DNA of 64,000 nucleotides from Sporomusa silvacetica DSM 10669 (GCF_002257705.1 NZ_LSLK01000072.1:62001-126000); one strand, 5' to 3'; shown: positions 8,200 through 16,977, counted from the first letter of the stretch. A program made the numbers and translations. Notes: generated by a model not told the origin, from the letters alone.

Positions 8200-10275
8200 C
8201 TATGAAATTTTTTTGCGCTTTACCATTCCACCAATATCTAATATCAGACTAATACTGCCGTCACCCAAAAGCGTGCATCCCGCCAATCCTTCCACTTGCC
8301 TAATACTTTTTACATAGGGAGGCAGTGCCTTTACGACTACTTGTTGCTCGCCGATAAGCTCATCCGCAAATAGGCAAACTATATTGCCTTCGTTTTCAAC
8401 CATAATTATAATTCCATCCGTAAAACCATTAGTACGGGTATTCACTTTAAATACCTGATTAATACGCAAAATCGGAAAACATTGCCCCCTCACCATAATC
8501 ATTTCATTTCCATCCGGATCAATGATAATATCTTTTTCCCTAGGCTTAAATGATTCTTTTATCGCGGTAATTGGAATCGTATACCGAGCATCTCCGACTC
8601 CTATATTCATAGCGTCAACAATAGCCAATGTAAGGGGTATCCTTAGAGAGATTGTTGACCCTGCGCCTGGAATACTATCAACTAATACCATACCGCCAAT
8701 GCTAGTTATATTTTTAGTAACTACGTCCATCCCAACGCCGCGGCCAGAAAATTCAGTCACTTTATCGTTGGTAGAAAAACCCGGAGCAAAAATAAAAGAA
8801 TATATTTCTTTGTCAATCAACTCATTCTCAGGCTTATGCAATAAGCCATTCTCTCTGGCACGTTTGAGTATCTTGTCCCGGTTCAATCCGCGGCCATCAT
8901 CCTTGATTAAAATAACGACATCGCTACCATCATGCTTTGCTTCTAATGTAACTTTGCCGTTTGCCGGTTTTCCTGCTGCCATCCGTTCCTCACCTGATTC
9001 AATCCCATGGTCAACAGCGTTGCGAATGATGTGCATTAACGGATCTGATATATGTTCGATAATATTTTTGTCAACTTCCGTTTCTTCACCGACTAACTCC
9101 AGTTGAACTTCCTTGCCAAGTTTTTTACACATATCGCGAATAATTCTATTCATTTTTTGGAAAGTAGCAGCAAGGGGCAACATACGGATCGACATCACAA
9201 TATCCTGCATCTCCCCTGTAATCTTCTCAAGCTGCCGTACCGCTTTAGCAAAATTAGTAAGAGACAACCCCCGCAAATCAGGATTTTGTATCACCATAGC
9301 TTCTGCAACAACCAATTCACCAACTAAATCCATAAGCGCATCCAATTTAGCCACATTAACACTGATCATACTCGGCCCGCTACTGGAAACAGCTTTTTTG
9401 TTCACATAAGCGGGCTGTTCTACAATTGGCTTGCTGGTTTTATCAGGGAAATCATCCAAAATAATCTGCTTTGGCCGTGACTCTTGTTTCTCTGTTACCG
9501 CACCGTCAATTTCAACTAATTCTAAGGTTTTAAGAAATATTGTCTTTTCCAGTAATTCATGTATTTCACTATACGAACGGCCAGATGAAAAGAATACCTT
9601 AAATCCCTCTTTGCGAATAATTTCTGCCGTCGCATCGTCTTCCATAATATTTTCCGGTATGTATTTAATATCTTCGGCAATATCGCGTAAACTTGGGATA
9701 ATAGTGTATGCCCGAATATTCTCCATATCACAGTCATCTTCAAAAAAAACTGTAGCCATGAAGGGCTGCTTTTTCAGTGAACCTGCCTTCTTATCTTGGC
9801 TGATATAATATTGTTTTTGACTGGGTACCGTATTTTCCTTATCCACTGTCTGAACGCTCGGATTCACTTTTTTTAACTCATCAAGAAAACTGTGTGTTTG
9901 ATCAATTAATGAAGCTGCATTGCCATCTGCATTACTTCCACTCCTAATCTTGTCGATCTCATTCTTTATAAAATCGCCACTTGCCAAAATTAGATCTGAC
10001 AGTTTCATGCAATCTACTTTCTCGGGCTTACCCTCACGCAAATAATAAAATACATCTTCAACACAATGAGCAAGCTGCGCAATAGTATCAAACATCATCA
10101 TTGCCGCTGCCCCTTTGATGGAATGCATAATACGGAAAATCTCATTAATCGCAGTTGCGTCATAGCCGTCGCATTTTTCGCTGTCAATTACACTTTGCTC
10201 TAATTGCTCTACAAGCTGAGTGGTTTCAAACAAAAATAGCTCCAACATTGGTTCCATTGTAGATTCATCTGACAC
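8200..10275 (-). CDS. cheA: Chemotaxis histidine kinase CheA
   Basis: CheA autophosphorylates in response to receptor state and passes phosphate to CheY and CheB. The 691-residue protein contains an HPt (P1) domain with phospho-acceptor His51 in FRIMHSIKGAAAM, a less conserved middle region (about 130-290) in the P2 position, a dimerisation helix pair (SVNVAKLDALMDLVGELVVA, about 305-370), an HATPase domain with IIRNAVDHGIE (N box) and FSGRGVGMDVV, and a C-terminal CheW-like P5 domain (VGDARYTIPI to the end). Length and order are standard. 25 bases separate it from cheY upstream. Confidence 0.97.
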   Translation of the reverse strand: MSDESTMEPMLELFLFETTQLVEQLEQSVIDSEKCDGYDATAINEIFRIMHSIKGAAAMMMFDTIAQLAHCVEDVFYYLREGKPEKVDCMKLSDLILASGDFIKNEIDKIRSGSNADGNAASLIDQTHSFLDELKKVNPSVQTVDKENTVPSQKQYYISQDKKAGSLKKQPFMATVFFEDDCDMENIRAYTIIPSLRDIAEDIKYIPENIMEDDATAEIIRKEGFKVFFSSGRSYSEIHELLEKTIFLKTLELVEIDGAVTEKQESRPKQIILDDFPDKTSKPIVEQPAYVNKKAVSSSGPSMISVNVAKLDALMDLVGELVVAEAMVIQNPDLRGLSLTNFAKAVRQLEKITGEMQDIVMSIRMLPLAATFQKMNRIIRDMCKKLGKEVQLELVGEETEVDKNIIEHISDPLMHIIRNAVDHGIESGEERMAAGKPANGKVTLEAKHDGSDVVILIKDDGRGLNRDKILKRARENGLLHKPENELIDKEIYSFIFAPGFSTNDKVTEFSGRGVGMDVVTKNITSIGGMVLVDSIPGAGSTISLRIPLTLAIVDAMNIGVGDARYTIPITAIKESFKPREKDIIIDPDGNEMIMVRGQCFPILRINQVFKVNTRTNGFTDGIIIMVENEGNIVCLFADELIGEQQVVVKALPPYVKSIRQVEGLAGCTLLGDGSISLILDIGGMVKRKKIS

Positions 10276-10300
10276 AATAATCGTCCCCTTTGATGACTCT

Positions 10301-10663
10301 TTACCAAGCCATAACTTTGTTAAGAGTTTCTAGCACCTTGGCTTCTTTAAATGGCTTTGCAATGAAATAGTTGGCACCGTTCATAATTGCCTCCTTAACA
10401 AACCGCTCCTGCCCCATGGCTGAGACCATGATAACTTTAGCATTTTCATCATATTCCTTAATTTTTTTCAGGGCCTCCAATCCCGACATTTCAGGCATGG
10501 TAATATCCATTGTGACAAGATCGGGCGCACATTCCTTGTACTTTTTTACTGCTTCAACGCCATTTTCGGCATCACCAATAACTGAAAACCCGTTTTTCTC
10601 CAAAATTGATTTCAAAGCCATCCGCATAAAAAGCATATCATCGACAATCAATACTGTTTTCAT
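10301..10663 (-). CDS. cheY: Chemotaxis response regulator CheY
   Basis: Single-domain receiver of 120 residues. The acid pocket (VDD, Asp8-Asp9), the phospho-acceptor Asp53 (VTMDITMPEMSG), the conserved Ser81 (VSAMG) and Lys103 (IAKPF) are all present. There is no output domain, so it is expected to bind the flagellar switch or another target protein after phosphorylation by CheA. It is the first che gene of the operon, 19 bases after the TetR gene, with an AGGTT-type ribosome site just before the ATG. Confidence 0.95.
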   Translation of the reverse strand: MKTVLIVDDMLFMRMALKSILEKNGFSVIGDAENGVEAVKKYKECAPDLVTMDITMPEMSGLEALKKIKEYDENAKVIMVSAMGQERFVKEAIMNGANYFIAKPFKEAKVLETLNKVMAW

Positions 10664-10682
10664 TTTTTTAACCTCCAGTTTG

Positions 10683-11285
10683 TTATTTTAATCTAGACAA
10701 GCCGCCAAGTATCATATTTATAGCCATTAGGGTTTTACTTCGTAAAGAAAAGTTACGTCCGTTTAAGCGCCACTCCAAACAAATATTTCCGAATGTTCCA
10801 ATAATAATATCTGCTACTATACCACTATCAACTTCAGGATTAATCTCACCCGCTTTCTTTCCTTCCTCAATCACATCCTTTAAAAAATTTTTTCGACTGC
10901 AAAGAATACTTTTAATCCTATCAACAAAATCTGGTTCTGATAACAGGACACCGTATATTTGTGTCACGGCGGTAATGGCCGGGTAATTTTCATAATATGT
11001 TACATAGGAATCTACCAAAAAGACGATTGCCTCTTTCATTTTTAGACCTTTTAATTTGACTGACTGAAATATATCGGAATCATATTTGGAAAAATAGTCT
11101 AACATATCAAGAACAATCTCATTTTTTGATTTAAAATGTCGAAATAAAGTTCCTTCTGATATGCCTTGTCTTTTCGCAATCTCTCGTGTTGATAAGCCTT
11201 GAATACCAAGATCATCAATTATTTCAATAGCAGTTAAGATAACATTTTCTTTACGATGGAGAAACTTACTTGCATTATTACTCAT
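10683..11285 (-). CDS. TetR/AcrR family transcriptional regulator heading the chemotaxis operon
   Basis: A 200-residue one-component regulator. The N-terminal helix-turn-helix is clear (LSTREIAKRQGISEGTLFRHFKSK, about residues 31-54); the remainder is an all-helical ligand-binding domain ending in a dimerisation region (SGIVADIIIGTFGNICLEW), of unknown inducer. The gene is transcribed first in the chemotaxis operon and has its own consensus promoter with a palindromic site between the -10 box and the start codon, so autoregulation and control of all downstream che genes are likely (inference). Pairing a TetR repressor with a complete che cassette is not the usual arrangement. Confidence 0.9.
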   Translation of the reverse strand: MSNNASKFLHRKENVILTAIEIIDDLGIQGLSTREIAKRQGISEGTLFRHFKSKNEIVLDMLDYFSKYDSDIFQSVKLKGLKMKEAIVFLVDSYVTYYENYPAITAVTQIYGVLLSEPDFVDRIKSILCSRKNFLKDVIEEGKKAGEINPEVDSGIVADIIIGTFGNICLEWRLNGRNFSLRSKTLMAINMILGGLSRLK

Positions 11286-11303
11286 TATGTCCTCACCTTG
11301 TCG

Positions 11304-11321
11304 AGCGAGTGTTTACTCGCT
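11304..11321. promoter_or_regulatory. Palindromic candidate TetR operator
   Basis: AGCGAGT-GTTT-ACTCGCT: two perfect 7-base arms with a 4-base spacer, placed between the -10 box and the tetR start codon. Size and position are typical of an autoregulatory TetR operator. That the adjacent TetR binds it is inferred from position only. Confidence 0.65.
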
Positions 11322-11330
11322 TTTGAATTT

Positions 11331-11359
11331 ATTTTATGACTATTTCTTTCCATTGTCAA
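11331..11359 (-). promoter_or_regulatory. SigA-type promoter of the tetR-che operon
   Basis: On the minus strand TTGACA (11359-11354), a 17-base spacer and TAAAAT (11336-11331) form a near-consensus vegetative promoter. The expected start of transcription falls inside or next to the palindromic operator. Confidence 0.75.
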
Positions 11360-11475
11360 ACATTTTTTGTCAAATTAGGTTATTTTTCCGTTAAATTTTC
11401 CAGCAAACCCTAGCACAACAACTTTAAGTTGATATTAATATGAAACACATATTACTAATTTCAAGCAAAACTAAA

Positions 11476-11510
11476 AGACCGTACAAAGCTCACAAAGCCT
11501 TGTACGGTCT
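11476..11510 (-). terminator. Hairpin terminator after the beta-CASP ribonuclease gene and tRNA-like relic
   Basis: A perfect 11-bp stem (AGACCGTACAA with TTGTACGGTCT) and a 13-base loop. In leftward reading the stem is followed by TTTAGTTTT, suiting termination of the ribonuclease transcript. In the other direction ATGTTTTT follows, so it could act both ways. Confidence 0.7.
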
Positions 11511-11520
11511 ATGTTTTTCC

Positions 11521-11596
11521 TGGTGGGGCATACTGGTTTTGAACCACCGACCTCTTGAATATGAATCAAGACTCCCACCTAAATTAACGATGCTTC
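11521..11596 (-). pseudogene. tRNA-like relic with CAU anticodon arm and encoded CCA
   Basis: Exactly 76 bases fold in tRNA register on the minus strand. The anticodon stem is perfect (CTTGA/TCAAG) with loop TTCATAT placing CAT at positions 34-36; the variable loop is AGGTC, the T-loop TTCAAAA follows the TTCRA rule, and ATGCCCC-A-CCA forms the 3' end. The acceptor stem has 5 of 7 pairs, the T-stem one mismatch, and the D-stem does not pair although GG occurs at positions 18-19. G10, A14 and T8 are lost. I read it as a decayed Met/Ile2-type tRNA in the 3' region of the ribonuclease gene, not a working tRNA. Confidence 0.55.
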
Positions 11597-11612
11597 AGCT
11601 ATGCTGAAATGT

Positions 11613-13226
11613 TCACGCCCATAAATCACTAAGTGTTTTTTTAATGAATTTGCGGATTTTATCAATACGCTTAAGCACATCTTGCAGCTTGTTGCCATTG
11701 ATAAGGACCAGGTCTTCCATTTTGCTCCGGTATTGGCCGAATTCTTTCTCCATTTCGTCAAGAACCTCTCTAAGCTGCTGAACAGCAGGTTCAAACTCGA
11801 TAATAGCCGAAGGTTCAATCTGCCAACTGCGGCCAGTCAATGTGACAGAATCACCATACTTGGGAATATAAGTTGGTATGTTAAACTTGTCAGCAATAAG
11901 TGCCGCAAATGGCTCTGACATTTCTTGTTCACCATGAACAATAAAGATATTAGCCGGTTTGCTCGTAAAATTGCTTAGCCAGGTTGTCAGCTGATCCTTA
12001 TCAGCATGAGCAGAAAAGCCCTCAAGGTTAGCAATCCTGGCCTTGACAGTAATTTCTTCACCCATAATCCTAACCTTTTTAATGCCTTCTAATAATCGCC
12101 GCCCCAAGCTGCCTTGCGCCTGGTAACCAACAAACAACACCGTGCTCTCCGGTCGCCACAAATTATGTTTCAGGTGATGGAGAATACGTCCTGCATCGGC
12201 CATGCCGCTCGCTGAGATAATAATGGCGGGATGGTCCAAATTGTTAATGGCTTTGGATTCCTCGGCTGTCTTGGCAACAGTCAATTGCGGAAACTGTAAA
12301 GGATGCTCCTGGTCTTTATACAGCAGATCATAGGCTTCGCGATCATATTCCTGTGAGTTCTTTAAGAAGATCTCTGTAGCCGAAATAGCCAGCGGACTGT
12401 CAATAATTACCGGAATTTTGGGAATCAAACCTTCTTTAAACAAAGTATACAAATTGTAGAGAAGGGTTTGCGTACGACCGACAGCAAACGACGGGATTAT
12501 GACGTTACCGCCTTGTTCAATCGTTTCATTAATATATTGAGCTAATTTTTCTATCGGATCACTCGGATCATGAATCCGATCCCCATAGGTTGATTCAAGA
12601 ATAAGATAGTCAGCCTGCTCAATGACAGCCGGATTCCGAATAATCGGTTGGTCAGGCTGACCCAAATCTCCGGAAAATAAAATTTTCGTAGTCTCGCCGT
12701 TTTCTGCTGCCACAATCTCCACCATGGACGAACCTAATATATGGCCAGCTTCCCGAAAGGTAAGTGTCACCTCGTCTGATATTTTTATCGCTGTATCATA
12801 AGCCATCGGTGAAAATTGTTGTAAGCAGGTATAAGCCTCATCTACGGTATACAGCGGCTCGATCGGTTTGCGTCCGGCCCGTTGTCCCTTCCGGTTAGCA
12901 AGCTCAGCCTCAAACTCTTGAATGTGCCCACTGTCAGGCAGCATAATACTAGATAATTCGGCGGTTGCTTTAGTCGCATAGATGGTTCCTTTGAAACCTG
13001 AATTGCACAGACGCGGCAGCAAACCGCTATGATCAATATGAGCATGGGTTAGAAATACAGCCTCAATATCTGCCGGATTATAGAGAAATGGCCGTCTGTT
13101 GAGAGCAGTAATCGCCTTTGAGCCCTGAAACATGCCGCAATCAACTAAGAACTTCTTTTGACCGACTTCCAAAAGATAAGAAGACCCGGTTACCATACCT
13201 GCGGCTCCCAAAAATGTTAAATGCAT
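11613..13226 (-). CDS. MBL-fold beta-CASP ribonuclease (RNA-processing exonuclease family)
   Basis: A 537-residue metallo-beta-lactamase/beta-CASP protein of the YSH1/CPSF-like bacterial group that degrades or processes RNA with two zinc ions. Seen are the metal motif LTHAHIDHSG near residue 58, AGHILGSSMVEI, SGDLGQ, then the beta-CASP motifs PSFAVGRTQ, SASGMADAGRILHHL and the C-terminal FSAHADKDQL and IVHGEQEM. About 60 charged helical residues follow the catalytic core. It is monocistronic, with a ribosome site GGAGACAAG before the ATG, and its transcript would run through the tRNA-like relic to the terminator at 11476-11510. The precise substrate is unknown. Confidence 0.9.
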   Translation of the reverse strand: MHLTFLGAAGMVTGSSYLLEVGQKKFLVDCGMFQGSKAITALNRRPFLYNPADIEAVFLTHAHIDHSGLLPRLCNSGFKGTIYATKATAELSSIMLPDSGHIQEFEAELANRKGQRAGRKPIEPLYTVDEAYTCLQQFSPMAYDTAIKISDEVTLTFREAGHILGSSMVEIVAAENGETTKILFSGDLGQPDQPIIRNPAVIEQADYLILESTYGDRIHDPSDPIEKLAQYINETIEQGGNVIIPSFAVGRTQTLLYNLYTLFKEGLIPKIPVIIDSPLAISATEIFLKNSQEYDREAYDLLYKDQEHPLQFPQLTVAKTAEESKAINNLDHPAIIISASGMADAGRILHHLKHNLWRPESTVLFVGYQAQGSLGRRLLEGIKKVRIMGEEITVKARIANLEGFSAHADKDQLTTWLSNFTSKPANIFIVHGEQEMSEPFAALIADKFNIPTYIPKYGDSVTLTGRSWQIEPSAIIEFEPAVQQLREVLDEMEKEFGQYRSKMEDLVLINGNKLQDVLKRIDKIRKFIKKTLSDLWA

Positions 13227-13321
13227 ACGCTTGTCTCCTTTTTTAACTTATTGTGCTAACTATCTTCTTAATTTTCTAAATTCTACATCTGTCTCTTTTC
13301 ACCTGCAGAAAATAGTAAAAA

Positions 13322-13343
13322 CCGGGGCATTATTGCTCCCGGC
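13322..13343 (-). terminator. Terminator downstream of murB
   Basis: Leftward reading gives a GC-rich hairpin (CCGGG with CCCGG arms) followed by TTTTTACT, about 30 bases after the murB stop. Confidence 0.65.
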
Positions 13344-13371
13344 TCCCTTGGTGATATTAACAATGTGGTAG

Positions 13372-14295
13372 TTACGCTTCGCCCAATATCCGTACTTCGG
13401 GATGGAGTGAAACGCCAAACTGTTTATAAACACTATCCTGAATTTTGCTGATTAAGGCCAACACATCCTGGGCGGTCGCACCGCCAGCATTAATAATAAA
13501 ACCTGCATGTTTTGTAGAAACTTGCGCACCACCGACACTAGTGCCTTTCAGTCCGGCCTTTTCAATTAGCGTACCCGCAAAATGACCATTAGGACGTTTA
13601 AAGGTGCTGCCCGCACTAGGCATCTCAATTGGCTGTTTAGTTTGACGCTTAGTAGTATAATCGTCAAGTCGTACGCGAATCAAGTTATTCACTCCATTTG
13701 AGAGCGCCAGTTCTACTTCACAAATAAGACAGCCATTTTCCTGAAATACACTATGACGATAACCAAACTTTAGTTCTTCCCCCGCAAGCCGTTTTAACTC
13801 GCCGCCCGCACATACTGCCGTGACAGCTTGCACCACTTGGCTCATCTCACCTTCATAGGCACCGGCATTCATAAAAACTGCACCGCCAATACTGCCAGGA
13901 ATGCCAATAGCAAATTCAAACCCTGTCAGATCCTGTTGGGCAGCGTACTTGGAAACCTCCGCTAAAAGCGCACCGGCACCAGCAACGACAGTATGCCCGT
14001 TATGCCGGATACAGCCCATCTCAGGGCCAAATTTCAAAACCAAACCACGGATTCCCCGGTCTAATACCAAAACATTAGAACCATTACCTAACACAGTAAC
14101 AGGTATGGCAAATTGTTTAGTAATATGCAAAATCGCAGCCACCTCCTGAACTGAAGCAGGCAGTGCAAGATAATCAGCCGGTCCACCGATGCGAAAAGTA
14201 GTGTGTTTAGACATAGCTTCATTAACTAGCAGTCTTTCCGGGGGAATAGCTTTTTTCAATTCGGCAGCAAAATCCACATTTCTACTAGCCAACAT
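13372..14295 (-). CDS. murB: UDP-N-acetylenolpyruvoylglucosamine reductase MurB
   Basis: MurB reduces UDP-GlcNAc-enolpyruvate to UDP-MurNAc with NADPH and FAD, an early cytoplasmic step of peptidoglycan synthesis. The FAD-binding motifs are visible (SKHTTFRIGGPADYL, TVLGNGSNVLV, AIGIPGSIGGAVFMNAGAY) as are the catalytic-region motif SAGSTFKRP and the terminal LHPEVRILG. It is a type II (short) MurB of about 307 residues. The frame is open upstream to 14343, but I chose the ATG at 14295 (MLASRNVDF) because the longer form has no ribosome site and would overlap the preceding gene by 47 bases; the chosen start lies 2 bases after that gene's stop. Confidence 0.93.
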   Translation of the reverse strand: MLASRNVDFAAELKKAIPPERLLVNEAMSKHTTFRIGGPADYLALPASVQEVAAILHITKQFAIPVTVLGNGSNVLVLDRGIRGLVLKFGPEMGCIRHNGHTVVAGAGALLAEVSKYAAQQDLTGFEFAIGIPGSIGGAVFMNAGAYEGEMSQVVQAVTAVCAGGELKRLAGEELKFGYRHSVFQENGCLICEVELALSNGVNNLIRVRLDDYTTKRQTKQPIEMPSAGSTFKRPNGHFAGTLIEKAGLKGTSVGGAQVSTKHAGFIINAGGATAQDVLALISKIQDSVYKQFGVSLHPEVRILGEA

Positions 14296-14296
14296 C

Positions 14297-14647
14297 TCAT
14301 TCTTTGCCAAATAAATCCATTCCTTCAGCGACCGCATCGCCAATTATTTTATAGATATCAGCAGCTAGCTGCTGAAAACGCATGTGGGCGTGGATAAAGT
14401 CTTTAGCTTTAGGATTTAGAACAATAAGCTCATACATTTTTTGAAGTTCCTGAGACTTCTCTTTATCTTCTGGGTTACCAGCCATTAGATCATATTCCGC
14501 AACCAGCTTTTTCTTAAAAAAATCTTGCACCATGGCTTTGGTTTTTGGGTCACTATCAAGATTTTTCTTGGCAGCTAAAAATGCCTGATACTCCTCAGAA
14601 TTTCTCAGCGTCCTTCCTAATTCATGGGCTTTATCATGTACAATCAT
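14297..14647 (-). CDS. YlbF/YmcA family protein
   Basis: A 116-residue, largely helical, charged protein of the YlbF/YmcA (DUF964) family. In Bacillus, members form a complex with YaaT that affects RNase Y processing, sporulation and competence; whether this copy does so is not shown here. Family features are the N-terminal IVHDKAHELGRTLRNSEEY and the long amphipathic helices up to FQQLAADIYKIIGDAVAEGM. It is followed within 2 bases by murB, so the two are probably cotranscribed. Confidence 0.85.
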   Translation of the reverse strand: MIVHDKAHELGRTLRNSEEYQAFLAAKKNLDSDPKTKAMVQDFFKKKLVAEYDLMAGNPEDKEKSQELQKMYELIVLNPKAKDFIHAHMRFQQLAADIYKIIGDAVAEGMDLFGKE

Positions 14648-14701
14648 GAAGATTCCTCCAGTTCACCATCTATTTTATGCGTTATATTCAGCATGTATAC
14701 A

Positions 14702-15565
14702 CTAAAAATCCTTTTTCACCATTGCCAAATAATAATCCTGCATCGTTTTGGCATCTTTTGCCTGGGTACCTGCTGACTCGCAAATAATCCGGGGGGTATA
14801 CCCCTGATCAGCGATAACAGTTAGTAATGGCTCATGCGGTGGCCCATAGGGATCACCAAAACTCCAATGCCGTTTTTCGCCCGCCTTGGTAAACTCAATG
14901 GGGCTGAAATGGATATGCAGATTCTTTGCCGCTTCTGATCCAAGTGCTTCGCCTATTTTTTCAAATACAGCGGCAAACTCTGCACTTGTCGTATATAGAC
15001 CGCCTGTCACAGCATGCATATGGCCAAAATCGACTGCTGGCCGGACCCGCTCATCCAGCTTACATAGCTCAAGTACTTCTTCAAGCGACCCCAGCTGATT
15101 TTGCTTACCCATAGTTTCTGCCAACAGTTGCGGGCCTGTCAAGCCCTGATCTTCAGCTTGTTCTAGAACCTTGACAAACGAACGCTTGGCCCGCTCCATA
15201 GCCTGACGCCGGTCAGCACCTTTACCTGGGCCGCCAATATGAAACACAATCCGGTCAGCTCCCATCCATTTGGCTACTTCCAGCGTTCGCAAAAAGTGCC
15301 GCTGCGTGTTAGTTGCAGTAATCTCATCTTCGGTAGCCAGACTAATATAATATGGCGCATGAATACTAAGCTTAGTGCCATATTGAGCGGCCTTCTGTCC
15401 CACCAATTCAGCCGTAGGCTGCTTGATAGTAACCCCTCGACTACATTGATACTCATAGGCCTTAAGTTCTTGGCCTGCTAACCATTCCGGCATGTCAGCC
15501 GAAGCCTTATGTCCAGATTCATAAAACGCATCTGGATTTCCTGCCGGTCCAAATTGTGCAAACAT
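14702..15565 (-). CDS. Xylose isomerase-like TIM-barrel / endonuclease IV-type protein
   Basis: A 287-residue TIM-barrel protein with endonuclease IV-like metal-site motifs: SIHAPYYISLA, DRIVFHIGGPGKGADRR, LLAETMGKQNQLG, PAVDFGHMHA, LHIHFSPIEF and IICESAG. Residues in these positions bind zinc in Nfo (AP endonuclease) and divalent metals in sugar isomerases. The spread of His and Glu motifs favours the deoxyribonuclease IV branch, but the protein lacks enough family-specific sequence for me to assign AP endonuclease activity. It stands between murB/ylbF and trmL, all leftward. Confidence 0.78.
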   Translation of the reverse strand: MFAQFGPAGNPDAFYESGHKASADMPEWLAGQELKAYEYQCSRGVTIKQPTAELVGQKAAQYGTKLSIHAPYYISLATEDEITATNTQRHFLRTLEVAKWMGADRIVFHIGGPGKGADRRQAMERAKRSFVKVLEQAEDQGLTGPQLLAETMGKQNQLGSLEEVLELCKLDERVRPAVDFGHMHAVTGGLYTTSAEFAAVFEKIGEALGSEAAKNLHIHFSPIEFTKAGEKRHWSFGDPYGPPHEPLLTVIADQGYTPRIICESAGTQAKDAKTMQDYYLAMVKKDF

Positions 15566-15589
15566 CGTATCACCATCCTAAAGGCTTTG

Positions 15590-16057
15590 CTACTTCAATC
15601 CCGGAAACTCCTGTTGCCTAAATGCTTCATACACTGCAATAGCTACCGCATTCGACAGGTTAAGCGATCTGGCATCTTCAATCATCGGAATGCGGATACA
15701 GTTATCTGGATTGTCACTCAGCAGCTCCTGCGGCAACCCGGCAGTCTCTTTGCCAAATACCAGCAAATCATCCCTCTGATAAGCAATATCACTATGGCGT
15801 TTACTGGCTTTGGTAGTATTAAAATAAAAATTATGACCTTGATATAGCTTCACTACTTCAGCAAAATTTTCGTGCACATGCACTTTGACTAAATGCCAAT
15901 AGTCAAGCCCGGCCCGTTTTAAATAGCGGTCTTCAATAGAAAATCCTAATGGTTTTACCAAATGCAGTTCACAGCCAGTGGCTGCACACAATCTTGCAAT
16001 ATTACCTGTATTGCCGGGAATCTCCGGTTCTACCAGTACAATATGCATCAAAATCAC
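15590..16057 (-). CDS. trmL: tRNA (cytidine(34)-2'-O)-methyltransferase TrmL
   Basis: A SPOUT-class methyltransferase of 155 residues that 2'-O-methylates the wobble base of certain tRNA-Leu species. Features seen: VEPEIPGNTGNIARLCAATG at the N-terminus, LLVFGKETAGLPQELL (SAM-binding trefoil knot) and IPMIEDARSLNLSNAVAIAVYE at the C-terminus. Length is typical of the minimal TrmL/CspR form. It is separated by only 5 bases from the transporter gene upstream. Confidence 0.93.
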   Translation of the reverse strand: MILMHIVLVEPEIPGNTGNIARLCAATGCELHLVKPLGFSIEDRYLKRAGLDYWHLVKVHVHENFAEVVKLYQGHNFYFNTTKASKRHSDIAYQRDDLLVFGKETAGLPQELLSDNPDNCIRIPMIEDARSLNLSNAVAIAVYEAFRQQEFPGLK

Positions 16058-16062
16058 TCCAA

Positions 16063-16977
16063 TTATACAATATCTGTCTCTTTCACCGCTGCATTCAGGA
16101 CTTCCTGCTCATTGCCGGTTTGCAACACAATAACAGCCAGCACTACAAGCAGCCCGCCCAGCATTTGCAGCAAGCCCATAACCTCATCCAAAAAGAAATA
16201 GGCAGTAGCAGCAGCAATTACCGGTTCCAAACAAGCGGTAACTCCTACATTGGTCGGCGATAAGAAGCGTATGCCAAAAAAATATAACAAAAAAGGAATC
16301 ACCGTCGAAAACACAGCAATATAAGCAAAAAGCCACCAATTTTCAGTATTTATAGTCCCCTGAACCCAGGCTTCCGGTGATACCAGCCACCAAAATAAGC
16401 CAGCAAAACCAAACGAATAGGTTGCAGCCGTCAGTGGATGGTAACTTCGTACCGCCCGCCGGCCATATACTGTGCTAAATGCCATAGACGCAGCCGCTAA
16501 TAAACCGCTGGTTAACCCTAGCGTACTAATCGAAGCCCCGCCGCCAGCGTTAAGCATAATCAAAAGCCCGCCCAAAGTGGCTAAAATGATAGCCACACCA
16601 CGCCTGGCACCTAACCGCTCCTTTTCGAAAACAACAGCATAGACAGCCATAAATACGGGTGCCAGATACTGCAAAAAAACAGCGGTAGCAACATTCGTTA
16701 GGCTAATGGTATAAAAATAAAAAAACTGCAGCAGTGCCATTCCCCCTGTACCCAGCAGCGCAAAATAAGCAATCTCCCGGCGTGGAATAACAAGCAGCCG
16801 TCTATTGTAAATAAAAAGTCCTATTAGCATTAATAAAAATGATAAAGTCAGACGAATCTTCACCAATAGAAAAGGCGTAATATTTTGGTTAAATAACGCT
16901 TTGGCTGCCGAGCCACCAATACCCCACATACAGGCAGCAGCAATAACGGCCAAATAACCGTACACTTCTTTGCGCAT
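16063..16977 (-). CDS. DMT-superfamily (EamA) transporter
   Basis: A 304-residue inner-membrane protein with ten predicted transmembrane helices arranged as two EamA repeats (first repeat about residues 7-138, second about 150-285). Typical features are the N-terminal AAACMWGIGGSAAKALFN and the GVTACLEPVIAAATAYFFLDE motif near the end of the second repeat. Such proteins export or import small metabolites; the substrate cannot be told. It is the first gene of a leftward pair with trmL. Confidence 0.88.
   Translation of the reverse strand: MRKEVYGYLAVIAAACMWGIGGSAAKALFNQNITPFLLVKIRLTLSFLLMLIGLFIYNRRLLVIPRREIAYFALLGTGGMALLQFFYFYTISLTNVATAVFLQYLAPVFMAVYAVVFEKERLGARRGVAIILATLGGLLIMLNAGGGASISTLGLTSGLLAAASMAFSTVYGRRAVRSYHPLTAATYSFGFAGLFWWLVSPEAWVQGTINTENWWLFAYIAVFSTVIPFLLYFFGIRFLSPTNVGVTACLEPVIAAATAYFFLDEVMGLLQMLGGLLVVLAVIVLQTGNEQEVLNAAVKETDIV

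Noticed and set aside
8522..9808. Long plus-strand frames opposite cheA
   Set aside because: They are antisense shadows of a clear cheA gene, with no ribosome sites and Ser/Ile-rich composition.
11521..11596. Functional tRNA with CAU anticodon
   Set aside because: The D-stem does not form, the acceptor stem has two A-C mismatches, and key bases T8, A14 and A21 are absent, so it is listed as a relic.
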